Shown here one piece after another: positions 19,724-28,522 of a stretch of DNA of 64,000 nucleotides. Source of the stretch: Candidatus Enterococcus myersii (GTDB lineage: Bacteria; Bacillota; Bacilli; Lactobacillales; Enterococcaceae); assembly GCF_017316025.1 (NCBI RefSeq), contig NZ_JAFLVT010000008.1, forward strand, positions 248,001 through 312,000, read 5' to 3'. The position numbers and the translations under genes are program-made. The number at the start of each line of letters is the position of its first letter. Position 1 is the first letter of the stretch. Under the pieces are notes generated by a model that ran no database searches, was not told the DNA's origin, and saw nothing but the letters and a program-made list of their open reading frames with translations.

Positions 19724-19965
19724 GACTATAAGAAAAAATGAAAATTTCCTATAGCGGCTTTTTACTGCTAGATTTAAACCGTGCTTTAAAAAATAGATAT
19801 CTAAGACCATAAGGTGAGAGCTAGCAGGATTCCTGCTTCTTTTTTTATTATTTTCATAGGAGTATCCAGCAATCCACAGCAGCTTTTTTAGCAAAGAGTC
19901 TGTTTTTTGCTGCAGTCTATTTCGTAAGCTATCCTTAAAACGAGTACAATAGGCGAAATAAAAGT
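19724..19965 (+). other. Gap after tuf with a second terminator-like hairpin
   Basis: The only clear element is AGCAGG (19823-19828)/CCTGCT (19832-19837) followed by eight T to 19847. Upstream of it, TAGCGG/CTGCTA (about 19751-19770) can form another hairpin. This could be a back-up terminator or the end of a short RNA, but I see no well-spaced promoter. Confidence 0.5.
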
Positions 19966-20028
19966 AAAAACCCTACAATTTGAAAACAAGCCCTTTGCGT
20001 GGCGTCCTCTTCAAATTGTAGGGTTTTT
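19966..20028. terminator. Terminator after the nitroreductase gene
   Basis: A 19-bp perfect stem (19966-19984 with 20010-20028; core ACCCTACAATTTGAA) has A-runs and T-runs at both ends and a 25-base loop. It serves the minus-strand nitroreductase gene and could also stop plus-strand readthrough. Confidence 0.85.
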
Positions 20029-20060
20029 GTGTGAAAGAAATGACGGGAGGTAGTTGATTT

Positions 20061-20783
20061 TTAAAGTAAATGTTGTTTTTTTAAATAGTCGTTTAAATGA
20101 ACATTCCGCGGTTCTTTGTAGTAGTCGGCGAATTTTTTAGTCCAAAGTTTTGTTTCACGGGCCTCGCCGAATTTTTTCATCGTCTGGTCGTAATCTTCGA
20201 TTAATTGATAGTCATATGCTTGGTAAGTGTCGTAATGAATGACGGCTTTTTCTGGTAGGCGAGGTTTTACCTGCATTTCAACAGTGGGTTTTCCAATGCT
20301 AAGACCAGCGATTGGGTAAACGTAAGGTGGTAAATTGAAAAGTTCACTGACTTGGTCGATTTGATTACGTACACTGCCGACAATCACGCTGCCAAGACCC
20401 AATGCTTCTACTGCGGTGACCGCATTTTGCAATGCTAAACTGGCATCTGTCGTTGCAATAATCAAGGGATTCAGACTATCTGTTACGGCATAATCCACGC
20501 CTTGTTTTAAAGCAACTAATTGGGTGCGCTGTAAGTCGGCCACAAATAATAAAAAGACAGAGCTGTGGAGCATGTGGGGATTACTAGGATTTAATTCAAC
20601 TAGTTTTTCCCGCAATTTTTTATTTTTTACCACAATGATCGAGTAGGCTTGGCCGTTCATCCAAGACGGTGCTTGGCGACTGGCAGCTAAAATTTCTTGT
20701 AGCTGCTCATCTTTTAGCTCGTAGTTTTCGTCAAAGTTGCGATAGCTACGGTGGTTTTTCAATAATGCGATAACGTCCTTCAT
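20061..20783 (-). CDS. Nitroreductase-family flavin oxidoreductase
   Basis: A 240-residue FMN-dependent NAD(P)H oxidoreductase of the NfrA/Frp-like nitroreductase group. The N-terminal NHRSYRNF supplies the FMN phosphate-binding Arg, PSWMNGQAYS is the second flavin contact, and GLGSVIVGSVRN is the central glycine-rich segment. AGGAGG precedes the minus-strand ATG. It starts 32 bases after the MocR-type regulator, so the two are probably cotranscribed. A role in flavin- or B6-linked redox chemistry is possible, but the true substrate is unknown. Confidence 0.88.
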   Translation of the reverse strand: MKDVIALLKNHRSYRNFDENYELKDEQLQEILAASRQAPSWMNGQAYSIIVVKNKKLREKLVELNPSNPHMLHSSVFLLFVADLQRTQLVALKQGVDYAVTDSLNPLIIATTDASLALQNAVTAVEALGLGSVIVGSVRNQIDQVSELFNLPPYVYPIAGLSIGKPTVEMQVKPRLPEKAVIHYDTYQAYDYQLIEDYDQTMKKFGEARETKLWTKKFADYYKEPRNVHLNDYLKKQHLL

Positions 20784-20815
20784 TTTCTGCCTCCTAAAAT
20801 TAGAAATTGTTTGTG

Positions 20816-22249
20816 TTATGCCTTTGTTGAAGGTGTCTTACGTAAAAGCTTGCGAGTAATTCGTTCCATTTTTTCTGCCAGCGTCGTTACCAGCTCCGGC
20901 GTTAGCTGGGTATAATTTATTCGCATAGACATTGTATCATTACTAAAGAAAAAAGAGGGGGCGACCAATAAATTTTCCTCGAAAAATAGTTGCCAATCTT
21001 TGCGGTTCAAATTTTGGTGTTGCCACGTAAACCAATAATAAAGGCCGCCTTTAATTTTTGTGAATTCCCAATCTGTTTTAAAGGGGGCAAAAGTTTCACA
21101 CAATAGCTGGCTGCGTTGTTCAAGTTCTTTGATGAGTTGGGCGTGTTGGGTATCGTATTCAGGACTACTTAAGGCAATGTTGGCCAATATTTGGGTGAAT
21201 AAGTTGGTTTCGCTATCCAATGACTTTTTCGTATTAGCGAGGGAAGAGATCAAATTTTTAGGAGCCAACAGCCAGCCAATTTTAATACTGGAACCAAAAA
21301 TTTTTGACAAAGAACCAAGGTAGAGCACTTGTTCGGGCGCAATTTCCTTTAATTTAGGAATTGGGGTCGTGAAATCTAACTCTCCAAAGATGTCGTCTTC
21401 AATAATGGGAACGTAATACTTGCGACAGATTTCAATGATTTTTAGCCGACGTTCATAAGAAAGGCAGCGACTAGTTGGATTTTGAAAAGTAGGGTTTAAA
21501 TAGAGTAGTTTTACTTTTTTTGCTAAAATCTGCTTTTCTAATTCACTGGGCATAATTCCTTCGTGATCGGTGGCAATGCCTTCTAGCCGTAATCCCAGCG
21601 ACTGAAAAAGAGGTAGTGCAAATAAAAATGACGGATCTTCTGTGGCAATCACATCACCAGGCTGTAAGAGTGTCTGCAAAATTAGTGAAATTCCCTGCGT
21701 CGAGCCAGCAGTAATCAATAAGTCCTGATTTTTTAAGGAGAGCTGGAATTTTTGGGCTAATTTTTTTGTAATTGTAGCCTTTAAGGGCAAATAACCAGTA
21801 TCCCGCAAATTTTTTTCTTCTTTAATAATTTGGTCCCAGGATAAAGCCGGAAATTTAAAAGCCGGAATTAAGTCCTGGGGTAGCTCGCCATTGGCTAAAT
21901 CGATTGTTTGCAAGTTTTTACGCAATTGGTTTTGTGCTTTACTGTAAGGATCTTGCTGACTGCGACTGGCCAGTAAATGCTGCCATTGAAATTGCGGCGC
22001 TTGCCGCGAGCCCCACCGACCCTTGGCGACTTCGGTTCCGCTGCCTTGTTTGCGGACAAGCCAGCCTAAACTGGTTAACTCTTCTAATGCGTGGTTGACA
22101 GTGGAACGGTTAACGTGATAAAAATCGGCCATTTTTCGCTCGGGCATGAGGCGATCACCAGGGGCTAATTTTCCAGATTCAATTTCTGCGATGATAACTT
22201 CCATTAGTTGTTGGAACAAAGGTGTTTTACTTTTACGGTTTAAAGTCAT
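20816..22249 (-). CDS. pdxR: MocR/PdxR-family transcriptional regulator
   Basis: A 477-residue fusion of a GntR-type winged HTH (about residues 1-75, SKTPLFQQLMEVIIAEI then PGDRLMPERKMADFYHVN) with a class I aminotransferase-like domain. The PLP-binding lysine is K316 in LGSLSKIFGSS, and the cofactor-contact motif IIEDDIFGEL is near 282. Members of this family sense pyridoxal phosphate and control B6 genes. The divergent neighbours, a PdxK-like kinase and an ECF S component, make PdxR the best assignment, but this is inferred from context. AAAGGAG precedes the ATG. Direct repeats in the shared intergenic region are likely operators. Confidence 0.85.
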   Translation of the reverse strand: MTLNRKSKTPLFQQLMEVIIAEIESGKLAPGDRLMPERKMADFYHVNRSTVNHALEELTSLGWLVRKQGSGTEVAKGRWGSRQAPQFQWQHLLASRSQQDPYSKAQNQLRKNLQTIDLANGELPQDLIPAFKFPALSWDQIIKEEKNLRDTGYLPLKATITKKLAQKFQLSLKNQDLLITAGSTQGISLILQTLLQPGDVIATEDPSFLFALPLFQSLGLRLEGIATDHEGIMPSELEKQILAKKVKLLYLNPTFQNPTSRCLSYERRLKIIEICRKYYVPIIEDDIFGELDFTTPIPKLKEIAPEQVLYLGSLSKIFGSSIKIGWLLAPKNLISSLANTKKSLDSETNLFTQILANIALSSPEYDTQHAQLIKELEQRSQLLCETFAPFKTDWEFTKIKGGLYYWFTWQHQNLNRKDWQLFFEENLLVAPSFFFSNDTMSMRINYTQLTPELVTTLAEKMERITRKLLRKTPSTKA

Positions 22250-22287
22250 AAATGCTCCTTTGTAAAATTAAGAATTTACGTTCTAGA

Positions 22288-22367
22288 AATTATAGTTCAA
22301 AAATTAATTGGTTGGTTTCAAAATAAACCAATTGGTCGTTTCCGTCAAGAAGTACAAGCCCTATACT
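22288..22367. promoter_or_regulatory. Divergent pdxR/pdxK control region with direct repeats
   Basis: ATTGGTTGGTTTC (22307-22319) is repeated as ATTGGTCGTTTCC (22331-22343), 24 bases apart on the same face of the helix. The -10 TATACT for the plus-strand genes is at 22362-22367, and its poor -35 falls at the second repeat, as expected for an activated promoter. A minus-strand TATAAT (22293-22288) serves pdxR, with its -35 zone on the first repeat, suggesting autoregulation. AACCAATTGGT also gives a short palindrome. Confidence 0.65.
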
Positions 22368-22440
22368 TAGAATTAGTATCCCGCAAAAATGGGTTTAGCA
22401 AAAATGGGCTAATAATAGGTATTTAAAAAGGAGTGGTCAA

Positions 22441-23265
22441 ATGAAAAAGGTATTAACAATTGCGGGTTCTGATTCTACCGGTGGTGCCGGATTGGAAGCC
22501 GATTTGAAAACCTTCGAGGAATACGGTGTTTTTGGTTTTGCGAGTATTACTTCGATCGTCACAATGGATCCCAAAACAGGTTGGTCCCATGAAGTGACGG
22601 AATTACCGGCTGAATTGTTGTTAAAGCAACTTATTTCTGCTTTTGCCGGATCGGGTATGGCAGCTTTGAAAACAGGGATGATGGGAAATGATGCCAATAT
22701 TTTAGCGGCTGTTGATTTTTTGGACAAGCAGCAGGTGGAAAATATAGTCGTCGATCCAGTTATTGCCTGTAAAGGTACGGCGCAAATTTTGCAACCGGAA
22801 GTAGTTACGGCAATCAAAAAATATTTATTACCGCTGGCGACGATTACCACCCCTAATTTAGTAGAAACCGGAATTTTAGCGGAGCTAGGTGATTTGACCA
22901 ATCTTACGGATATGAAAAAAGCGGCCCGGGCAATTTGGCAACAAGGGGCAAAAAACGTTGTCATAAAAGGCGGTCATCGCTTAGGAAGTGATAAAGCTAT
23001 TGATCTATTTTACGACGGGGCTGAATTTGTCACCTTTGAAAATGAATTGTACCAAACCGATTTCAATCATGGTGCGGGATGTACTTTTGCTGCGGCAGTG
23101 ACAGCCGGTCTGGCTAAAGGGGCTCCGATGAGGCGAGCTGTGGCGATGGCCAAACAATTTGTCGCCGCTGCTATTAAAGAAGGCGTGCAGATTAATCCTT
23201 ATGTCGGACACGTCTGGCATGGCGCTTACAACAAGGCGCAAAAAAGAATGGAGGCCATCCAATGA
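22441..23265 (+). CDS. pdxK: Pyridoxine kinase-like (PdxK/ThiD family) kinase
   Basis: A 274-residue ribokinase-superfamily enzyme of the ThiD/PdxK group: IAGSDSTGGAGLEADLKTF at the N-terminus and the anion-hole motif HGAGCTFAAAV near residue 218 with the lid-type Cys. It phosphorylates pyridoxine, pyridoxal or pyridoxamine, or hydroxymethylpyrimidine in the ThiD sense. The divergent PdxR-type regulator and absence of thiamine genes nearby favour B6 salvage. AAAAGGAG precedes the ATG. It overlaps the next gene by four bases. Confidence 0.85.
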   Translation: MKKVLTIAGSDSTGGAGLEADLKTFEEYGVFGFASITSIVTMDPKTGWSHEVTELPAELLLKQLISAFAGSGMAALKTGMMGNDANILAAVDFLDKQQVENIVVDPVIACKGTAQILQPEVVTAIKKYLLPLATITTPNLVETGILAELGDLTNLTDMKKAARAIWQQGAKNVVIKGGHRLGSDKAIDLFYDGAEFVTFENELYQTDFNHGAGCTFAAAVTAGLAKGAPMRRAVAMAKQFVAAAIKEGVQINPYVGHVWHGAYNKAQKRMEAIQ

Positions 23266-23810
23266 AAAAAGATTTTTCCGTCCAAGCAATTGTCTTAGTA
23301 GCGTTGTTTACTGCTTTGACTGTAATCGGAACCACGATTAAAATTCCACTACCCACCGGAGCTTTTGTCCATTTAGGCAATGCGGTATTATTATTGGCAG
23401 TTTTATTATTAGGCTACTTTAAAGGTTCATTAGCAGGTGGGTTGGGCTTTTTCATCTTTGATATGTTAAACGGCTACGCCACAGAAGCACCGTATTTTAT
23501 TTTGGAGAGCTTTATTGTTGGTGCAGCAGCCTATGGGGCGTTACTTCTTTTTAAGAAAAAACCAACAGCGCTTTGGCAAGTTGTTGTCATTGGTTGTGTG
23601 ACAGGGATTGCAAAAGTGGCAATGACCCAAATCAAAAATACAGTGATGTTAGTCATCGCCGGAGCGGACGTACAGGCAGCTTTTGTAGGCGCAGCGGCGA
23701 AATTACCAGCAACGTTAATCAATGTTAGCATGACTGTTTTGATTGTAGCCTTTTTGTACTTTCCGCTAAGAAAAGCTTTGACTGCTACGATGAAACGTTC
23801 TTTTGTTTAA
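23262..23810 (+). CDS. ECF transporter S component, probable pyridoxine uptake
   Basis: A 182-residue integral membrane protein with about six hydrophobic helices and the S-component hallmark PTGAFVHLGNAVLLLAVLLL. Its ATG lies inside the kinase stop region (4-base overlap), so the two are coupled. S components bind a vitamin and use a shared EcfA1-A2-T module, which is encoded at 42.6-45.0 kb here. Ligand assignment to pyridoxine (PdxU-like) comes from neighbours only; hydroxymethylpyrimidine is the main alternative. Confidence 0.82.
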   Translation: MKKDFSVQAIVLVALFTALTVIGTTIKIPLPTGAFVHLGNAVLLLAVLLLGYFKGSLAGGLGFFIFDMLNGYATEAPYFILESFIVGAAAYGALLLFKKKPTALWQVVVIGCVTGIAKVAMTQIKNTVMLVIAGADVQAAFVGAAAKLPATLINVSMTVLIVAFLYFPLRKALTATMKRSFV

Positions 23811-23818
23811 TTTAAAAG

Positions 23819-23891
23819 CTACTGTTTGTAAAAATAGTTTTGGCGAAGTGTTAAGGCGCTAAAACCATAGAATACAGACAGTAGTTTTTTT
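23819..23891 (+). terminator. Terminator after the B6 salvage genes
   Basis: CTACTGT (23819-23825) pairs with ACAGTAG (23878-23884), and an inner GTTTTGGCG/CGCTAAAAC stem fills the gap; seven T follow. Confidence 0.8.
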
Positions 23892-24102
23892 CACTTGGTG
23901 GGGAATGTTCGTGTTTTATCCGGTTTTCAGCGTAGTAAAAAGCGATTATTTCTTAGAAAAAATATTAACAAGCCTTTTTTGGTTATGGTTAGCAATTAAG
24001 AAATTTCTTTTCATTATTGAATAATAAAAGTGAAGGGAATCTTTCAAGTATTATTTACCTAAAAACTAGACAAATTCCCTGCCTTTTTTAAAAATATTCG
24101 TC
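23892..24102. other. Gap between pdx and phn genes
   Basis: A/T-rich spacer. Apart from the terminator before it and the promoter after it, I see no further element. Confidence 0.5.
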
Positions 24103-24131
24103 TTTTCAAGTAGTTTAAATTATGTTATTAT
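24103..24131 (+). promoter_or_regulatory. Probable promoter of the phnDCEE genes
   Basis: -35-like TTTTCA (24103-24108), 17-base spacer, and -10 TATTAT (24126-24131) with an extended TG at 24123-24124. The binding-protein gene begins 50 bases downstream. Confidence 0.6.
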
Positions 24132-24180
24132 TTGTTCGCAGTGAAATCTGTGCTGTAGTTATTCATTATGGGAGGATATT

Positions 24181-25239
24181 ATGTTTAAAAAAGTTTTGAA
24201 AGTGGGTTTGGCAAGTGCGGCAGCGATGCTTTTACTAGCTGGCTGTGGTAATTCTTCATCAAATGATAGCAAAGGTGAAAAAGATGCCGATGGTAACATC
24301 AAGTTGGAAAAGCTGACAATTGGTTTTGTACCGTCTCGTGACGCAGATGAAATCGTAACAGCTACTGAACCTTTGAAAAATCTTTTGAAAGACCAAATGA
24401 AAAAAGAAGGCTATAACATCGAAAACGTGGATATCTCTGTTGGTACGAGTTATGAAGCGGTTGGTGAATCATTGTCTTCTGGTACGCTTGATGTTGGTTT
24501 CATTCCAGGTGGGACGTATGTCTTATACGAAGATGGAACAGACGTATTATTAACTGCAACACGGAAAGGTTTATCCATTGATTCAGACGATGCGAAAGTT
24601 TGGAACGATGAAAAACCAACAAAAAACACAGACGAACAAGTTGCTTACTACCGCGCATTGATTATTGCAGGTCCTTCGGCAAAAGGCCAAGCTTTAGCTA
24701 AAAAAGTTAACGCTGGTGAAAAATTGACTTGGAATGATTTAAACAGTGCTTCTTGGGCAATGGCAAACTCTTCATCTTCAGCAGGTTACATCTACCCAAC
24801 CTTATGGATGAACAAAAACTACGATAAAACATTATTAGATTTAAAAGATGCGGTTCAATCTGACTCTTATGCAAGTTCATTTGCCCGTTTAGCGGCTGGT
24901 CAAATCGACGTTGTGATGGCCTATGCCGATGCACGTTTAGACTATGTTGACACTTGGACAAAAGAATTTGGTCGTAAAAATGATATTTGGTCTGAAACAA
25001 ACGTTATCGGTGTAACAGACCCAATCTATAACGACACAATCAGCGTCAGCAAAAATGCACCAAACATGGACGCAAAATTGAAAAAAGCACTAAGCAAAGC
25101 CTTTATTGAAATTGGTAAAACAGATGAAGGTAAAAAAGTAATCAGCATTTACAACCACGAAGGTTATAAAGAAGCAAAAGCTTCTGATTACGACGATGAG
25201 AAAAAAGCACAAGAATTAATCAAAAAAATTAGCGAATAA
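24181..25239 (+). CDS. phnD: PhnD-type substrate-binding lipoprotein
   Basis: A 352-residue extracellular binding protein of the phosphate/phosphite/phosphonate ABC family. It has a signal peptide with lipobox LLAGC (Cys at about 22) and the conserved IGFVPSRDADEI opening of the mature fold. SSSSAGYIYPTLWM around residue 198 is the anion-binding serine-rich loop typical of PhnD/PtxB. GGGAGG precedes the ATG. No C-P lyase or phosphite dehydrogenase gene is nearby, so the ligand is uncertain. Confidence 0.9.
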   Translation: MFKKVLKVGLASAAAMLLLAGCGNSSSNDSKGEKDADGNIKLEKLTIGFVPSRDADEIVTATEPLKNLLKDQMKKEGYNIENVDISVGTSYEAVGESLSSGTLDVGFIPGGTYVLYEDGTDVLLTATRKGLSIDSDDAKVWNDEKPTKNTDEQVAYYRALIIAGPSAKGQALAKKVNAGEKLTWNDLNSASWAMANSSSSAGYIYPTLWMNKNYDKTLLDLKDAVQSDSYASSFARLAAGQIDVVMAYADARLDYVDTWTKEFGRKNDIWSETNVIGVTDPIYNDTISVSKNAPNMDAKLKKALSKAFIEIGKTDEGKKVISIYNHEGYKEAKASDYDDEKKAQELIKKISE

Positions 25240-25270
25240 TCGCGCAACTAGCACGAAAAATAGTAAAGCA

Positions 25271-25301
25271 GGGGTTGTGTTCATTAACACAATCCCTTCC
25301 T
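25271..25301 (+). terminator. Attenuator-type hairpin after phnD
   Basis: GGGGTTGTGTT (25271-25281) pairs with AACACAATCCC (25286-25296), with one G-U pair, and a short pyrimidine-rich tail follows. It sits between binding protein and ATPase, like the hairpin after bmpA. Confidence 0.65.
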
Positions 25302-25487
25302 TTCTGTTTGCAATGCTGGAAATTTTTACGGGATAAGCCGAAATTTTAATGGTTCTTGCCAAGTAAAAGCTTTTACCTGAGGCAGGATGGCTTTGCAGTG
25401 AAATTAAAATTTCGTCTTATTGTGGGAAAAAGTGTTTTTCGACAGTAATTAGTAATTATTAAAACTTCAGTGTGAAAGGATACAGCA

Positions 25488-26240
25488 ATGATTAAATTTG
25501 AAGATGTGCAAAAAGTTTATCCTAACGGTACCGTTGCACTAAAAGACATTAATTTAGAAATCCAACAAGGTGAATTCGTGGCAATTATCGGCCTTTCCGG
25601 CGCAGGGAAGTCTACTTTAATTCGTTGTATTAACCGCATGCACGACATTAATTCTGGCACGTTACTTGTTAATGATGTCAATGTTAGTCAATTAAAAGGA
25701 AAAGAAATTCGTGAATTCCGCAAAAATATTGGGATGATTTTCCAATCTTTTAACTTAGTAACACGTTCTACGGTTTTAAAAAATGTTTTGGTTTCTTCAG
25801 TGCCAGACATGCCTTTGTGGCGTCGGACCTTAGGGATTTTCCCCAAAGAAGATAAAATCCGTGCGCTAGAAGCATTAGATAATGTTGGAATCTTAGACAA
25901 AGCCTATACTCGAGTAGATCAACTTTCCGGTGGGCAACAACAACGGGTCGCTTTAGCCCGCACGCTAGCCCGCAAACCAGGCATTATTTTAGCTGACGAA
26001 CCGGTAGCTTCCCTTGATCCTGTTACAGCAAAATCAGTTATGGAAGATTTACGTCGTATCAATCGAGAAATGAATGTTTCTATTTTGCTGAATATTCACC
26101 ATGTGGAATTAGCGTTAGAATATTGTGATCGTGTTATTGGGATTCGTCAAGGTGAAATCGTTTATGACGGACCAACCGATGTAGTGAATCAAAGCATCTT
26201 GGATGAAATTTACGGCAAAAATCAACCTGTGGAAGCGTAG
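25488..26240 (+). CDS. phnC: Phosphonate-type ABC transporter ATP-binding protein
   Basis: A 250-residue ATPase with Walker A GLSGAGKST near residue 35, signature LSGGQQQRVALAR near 146, Walker B ILADEPVASLDP near 166 and the H-loop in LLNIHHVE. It matches PhnC in length and order. Two permease genes follow without a gap. Confidence 0.93.
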   Translation: MIKFEDVQKVYPNGTVALKDINLEIQQGEFVAIIGLSGAGKSTLIRCINRMHDINSGTLLVNDVNVSQLKGKEIREFRKNIGMIFQSFNLVTRSTVLKNVLVSSVPDMPLWRRTLGIFPKEDKIRALEALDNVGILDKAYTRVDQLSGGQQQRVALARTLARKPGIILADEPVASLDPVTAKSVMEDLRRINREMNVSILLNIHHVELALEYCDRVIGIRQGEIVYDGPTDVVNQSILDEIYGKNQPVEA

Positions 26241-27050
26241 GTGGTCAGCTTGTTTAAAAAGACATTAACTTTAAGTAATGGCAAACAAGTGACGAGCAAA
26301 CGGTCATTTTTGCCAATTTATATTTTAATTACAGTAATCTTCATGTTTGTAGCAGCAGACGTAACGAATTTTTCATTTAGCACTTTAATTTTAAGAAGTA
26401 AACAGTTCTTTGTTATTATCGGCGACATGATTCCGCCAAATTGGAAATACATGAATCGGGTCTGGGGACCATTATTAGAAACAATTAAAATGTCATTGCT
26501 CGGGTCGATTATCGGTTCGCTATTGGCGATTCCTTTTGCGGTATTATCTTCTATTAATATTGTTAAAAATCGGTTCGTTGCCGGTATTTTCAAATTTATT
26601 TTGAGCGTATTGCGGACATTGCCAACTTTAGTCGTTGCTTTGATTGCTACCTTCATTTTAGGTTTAGGGGCATTTGCCGGTACGATCGCTATCTTTATGT
26701 TTACCATTTCCTATGTTGGTAAAATTATGTACGAACAAATTGAAACAATTGATATGCGAACTTTTGAAGCGATGGAATCTTTTGGCTTAACTAAGATTCA
26801 AGCTTTCCGATATAGCATTTTACCAGAAATTTTACCTAACTATTTATCAACTTCAATCTTCTGTTTTGAAGGAAATGTCCGGTATGCATCTATTTTAGGC
26901 TATGTTGGTGCCGGTGGTTTAGGTTTATTGTTAAATGAACGTTTAGGCTGGCGCGATTATGCCAGTGTTGGTTCCATTTTATTGATGTTAATTGTCACTG
27001 TTGCGCTAATCGAGATGTTAAGTGAATACTTGCGTCAGAAATTAAAATAG
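26241..27050 (+). CDS. phnE: Phosphonate-type ABC permease 1
   Basis: A 269-residue membrane protein with the binding-protein-dependent permease signature EAMESFGLTKIQAFRYSILPEILP near residue 174 (EAA loop) and about five to six hydrophobic helices. GTG at 26241 abuts the phnC stop. A TTG at 26250, with AGGTGG upstream, would start the protein at FKKTLTL and is a real alternative; the start is uncertain by three residues. Confidence 0.9.
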   Translation: MVSLFKKTLTLSNGKQVTSKRSFLPIYILITVIFMFVAADVTNFSFSTLILRSKQFFVIIGDMIPPNWKYMNRVWGPLLETIKMSLLGSIIGSLLAIPFAVLSSINIVKNRFVAGIFKFILSVLRTLPTLVVALIATFILGLGAFAGTIAIFMFTISYVGKIMYEQIETIDMRTFEAMESFGLTKIQAFRYSILPEILPNYLSTSIFCFEGNVRYASILGYVGAGGLGLLLNERLGWRDYASVGSILLMLIVTVALIEMLSEYLRQKLK

Positions 27051-27059
27051 GGGGACGCC

Positions 27060-27869
27060 ATGAATACATTAGTAGAAAAACAATTGGCAAAAGAGCCCAA
27101 TAAAAAAGTACAATACGCTACGATTGCTTTAATCGTTGTCGGAATGTTTATCTGGTCGTTGACGGCCATTAAAATTAATAAAACCAGTACGGATGGCTCC
27201 CAAGTTGCCTTGAATATTTTAAAAGGGATTGTGACACCGGATCTGAATTTTCTTTTTGATTTCTCTAGTACTGGGGTTGCCTATTTATTATTTGAAACAA
27301 TTTGTATCGGTTTTTTAGGAACTATTTTAGGTTCGATCTTTTCAATTCCGATTGCCTTTTTGATGTCACCTAGTATTATGCCTAAACCAGTTTACATTTT
27401 GACGCGCTTTTTGGTGGTCATTATCCGAACTGTGCCGGCTTTGGTTTATGGGTTGATGTTCGTACGGGTAACAGGGACGGGTCCTTTTGCTGGGGTAATG
27501 ACGATGTCAGTCACTTCGATTGGGATGGTTTCTCGGCTTTATGTTGATGCAATTGAAACAATTGATACTGGCGTTTTGGAATCAATGACCTCAATTGGGG
27601 CTACGACCTTCGACAAAATCCGTTTTGGAATTTTACCGCAATTGCTAAGTAACTTTGTTTCGATTACGATTTATCGTTTTGATATGAATTTACGGGATGC
27701 GACGATTTTAGGTTTAGTTGGTGCCGGTGGTATTGGTTCACCGTTGATGTTTGCTATTAACGGTTACAAGTGGAATCAAGTTGGCTCAATTTTAATCGGC
27801 TTAATCGTTTTAATCTTAATCGTTGAAGTCGTTTCAAATAAAATTCGTGCAAAATTAATTAATGGCTAA
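27060..27869 (+). CDS. phnE: Phosphonate-type ABC permease 2
   Basis: Second PhnE-like permease, also 269 residues, with EAA loop ESMTSIGATTFDKIRFGILPQLL. AGGGGGA precedes the ATG nine bases after the previous stop. The two permeases are similar in size and layout and likely arose by duplication; they would form a heterodimeric channel. It ends the operon. Confidence 0.9.
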   Translation: MNTLVEKQLAKEPNKKVQYATIALIVVGMFIWSLTAIKINKTSTDGSQVALNILKGIVTPDLNFLFDFSSTGVAYLLFETICIGFLGTILGSIFSIPIAFLMSPSIMPKPVYILTRFLVVIIRTVPALVYGLMFVRVTGTGPFAGVMTMSVTSIGMVSRLYVDAIETIDTGVLESMTSIGATTFDKIRFGILPQLLSNFVSITIYRFDMNLRDATILGLVGAGGIGSPLMFAINGYKWNQVGSILIGLIVLILIVEVVSNKIRAKLING

Positions 27870-27879
27870 AAATTTTATC

Positions 27880-27917
27880 AAAAAAGGCATCTCTGATTTT
27901 TTAGAGGTGCCTTTTTT
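27880..27917 (+). terminator. Terminator after the phn genes
   Basis: Fifteen-pair stem, 27880-27894 (AAAAAAGGCATCTCT) with 27903-27917 (AGAGGTGCCTTTTTT), one T-G pair. The A/T ends make it usable in both directions. Confidence 0.9.
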
Positions 27918-27984
27918 AAAATTTAAAATGAAAGCCTTTGCAAATAAAAAGTGGTGAAAAGTGCATGAAATCAATAAAAAATCC

Positions 27985-28013
27985 TTGCCAACACTACTTA
28001 GATATACTATAAT
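27985..28013 (+). promoter_or_regulatory. Promoter of the S10-spc-alpha superoperon
   Basis: -35 TTGCCA (27985-27990), exact 17-base spacer, consensus -10 TATAAT (28008-28013). Confidence 0.92.
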
Positions 28014-28019
28014 CATAAA

Positions 28020-28494
<475 letters not shown>

Positions 28495-28522
28495 TTAATC
28501 AAATTAAGATGGAGGTGTAATC

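Noticed and set aside
22437-22964. A 175-codon minus-strand frame antisense to the pyridoxine kinase gene
   Set aside because: It mirrors a well-conserved kinase on the other strand, and its translation is low-complexity and family-less.
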